A DNA stretch of 64,000 bases from Lepidostoma basale (lineage: Eukaryota; Arthropoda; Insecta; Trichoptera; Lepidostomatidae): contig JAHDVF020000136.1 in assembly GCA_022606425.2 (NCBI GenBank), positions 682,001-746,000 of the forward strand, read 5' to 3'. Position numbers and translations under genes: made by a program. The notes under the pieces were generated by a model. That model was not told the DNA's origin. It did not search any database and saw only the letters and a program-made list of their open reading frames with translations. The stretch's first letter is position 1; every line of letters starts with the position of its first letter. Shown in pieces: positions 63,515-64,000 of the stretch.

Positions 63515-63680
63515 TTTTTAAACGTCGGCCATGTTAAAAGTCGGAAGAATCAACGTGCGTGTATGACTCGATGTATGAATGTGGAAAAATCTAGAGAGGT
63601 GTGCTAGGATAGAGTAGTGTGGCGGTCCATTCTCTCTGCCTAACCCTACGGGGAAACGGCGTGATGGCTTGTTGTTGTTG
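63515..63680 (+). mobile_element. RTE-type LINE 3' end
   Basis: CGTCGGCCATGTTAAAAGTC to GGGGAAACGGCGTGATGGC; here the GTTA tail is replaced by GTTGTTGTTG. Confidence 0.7.
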
Positions 63681-63710
63681 TCAAATTATAATTCTTATTT
63701 TTATCATGGA

Positions 63711-64000
63711 ACCCTTATGTATGGAAGTGAAGCATGGAACTGGCAAAAGAAGGATGAAAGTAGAATAAATGCAGTAGAAATGAGATCTCTAAGACGAATG
63801 TGTGGCAAATCTGTTTATGATAGAGTGACAAATGCAAGTATAAGAAGTGAATGTGGTGCGAATGAAAGTGTTATGAACAAAATAAGGAAAGGGTCATTAA
63901 GATGGTTTGGACACATGGAAAGAATGAGGGAAGACAGAATGGTAAAGAAGGTATATGTAAACGGCGTGAACGGAGCTAGAAATAGAGGAAGGCCGAGGAA
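63711..64000 (+). mobile_element. RTE-type LINE RT C-terminus, runs off window
   Basis: Open for all 96 codons: MYGSEAWNWQKKDESRINAV, EMRSLRRMCGKSVYDRV, GSLRWFGHMERMREDRMVKK, NGARNRGRPR. This is the cleanest stretch of the family in the window. It lacks a stop only because the window ends. Confidence 0.85.

Overview
The window is a piece of an insect nuclear genome, most likely a moth or butterfly. I infer this from a many-exon patched gene with clear homology to Drosophila Ptc, compact exons in very AT-rich DNA, and a dense mixture of RTE-, CR1-, Jockey- and R1-type LINE debris, tRNA-derived SINEs, mariner and MITEs. No bacterial, organellar or viral gene is present.

The only host gene I can support is patched (ptc), the Hedgehog receptor, on the minus strand from 32924 down to 10515. 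Eleven coding exons are visible. All splice sites read AG/GT and every phase joins cleanly, giving about 1,251 codons from the first extracellular loop to the stop. The 5' exon(s) with the cytoplasmic N-terminus and TM1 are not in the window, so the intron upstream of 32924 must exceed 31 kb. The protein has the sterol-sensing domain, both RND-type TM4/TM10 motifs and an unusual Arg-Asp/Arg-Glu C-terminal tail of about 100 residues.

Layout: 1-9870, LTR-like promoter segment, RT remnants, SINEs, AT-rich repeats. 9871-10514, probable ptc 3' UTR. 10515-20673, nine ptc exons with short introns that hold mariner, RTE and foldback insertions, including a 1.04-kb near-perfect inverted repeat. 20674-30879, a 10-kb intron full of LINE fragments. 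30880-32924, two ptc exons. 33193-37141, a nearly complete R1/I-group LINE on the plus strand with a 14-bp target-site duplication, an intact RT-RNase H reading frame and a broken endonuclease. 37142-64000, apparently the rest of the first ptc intron: LINE/SINE/MITE remnants separated by GC-richer single-copy blocks, one of which has a perfect Ci/Gli site.

The most unusual signal is a set of short repeat families, often as head-to-head inverted pairs, that share one layout: CTGANGA, a short hairpin, GAAAC, a small palindrome ending in a GUC/GUU triplet, and flanks able to form stem I. This is the layout of type I hammerhead ribozymes as known from Penelope-like elements and retrozymes. At least six sequence-distinct families carry it. 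Many copies are decayed; the best are at 58515-58576 and 58732-58795. No Penelope-type RT was seen, so these look non-autonomous.
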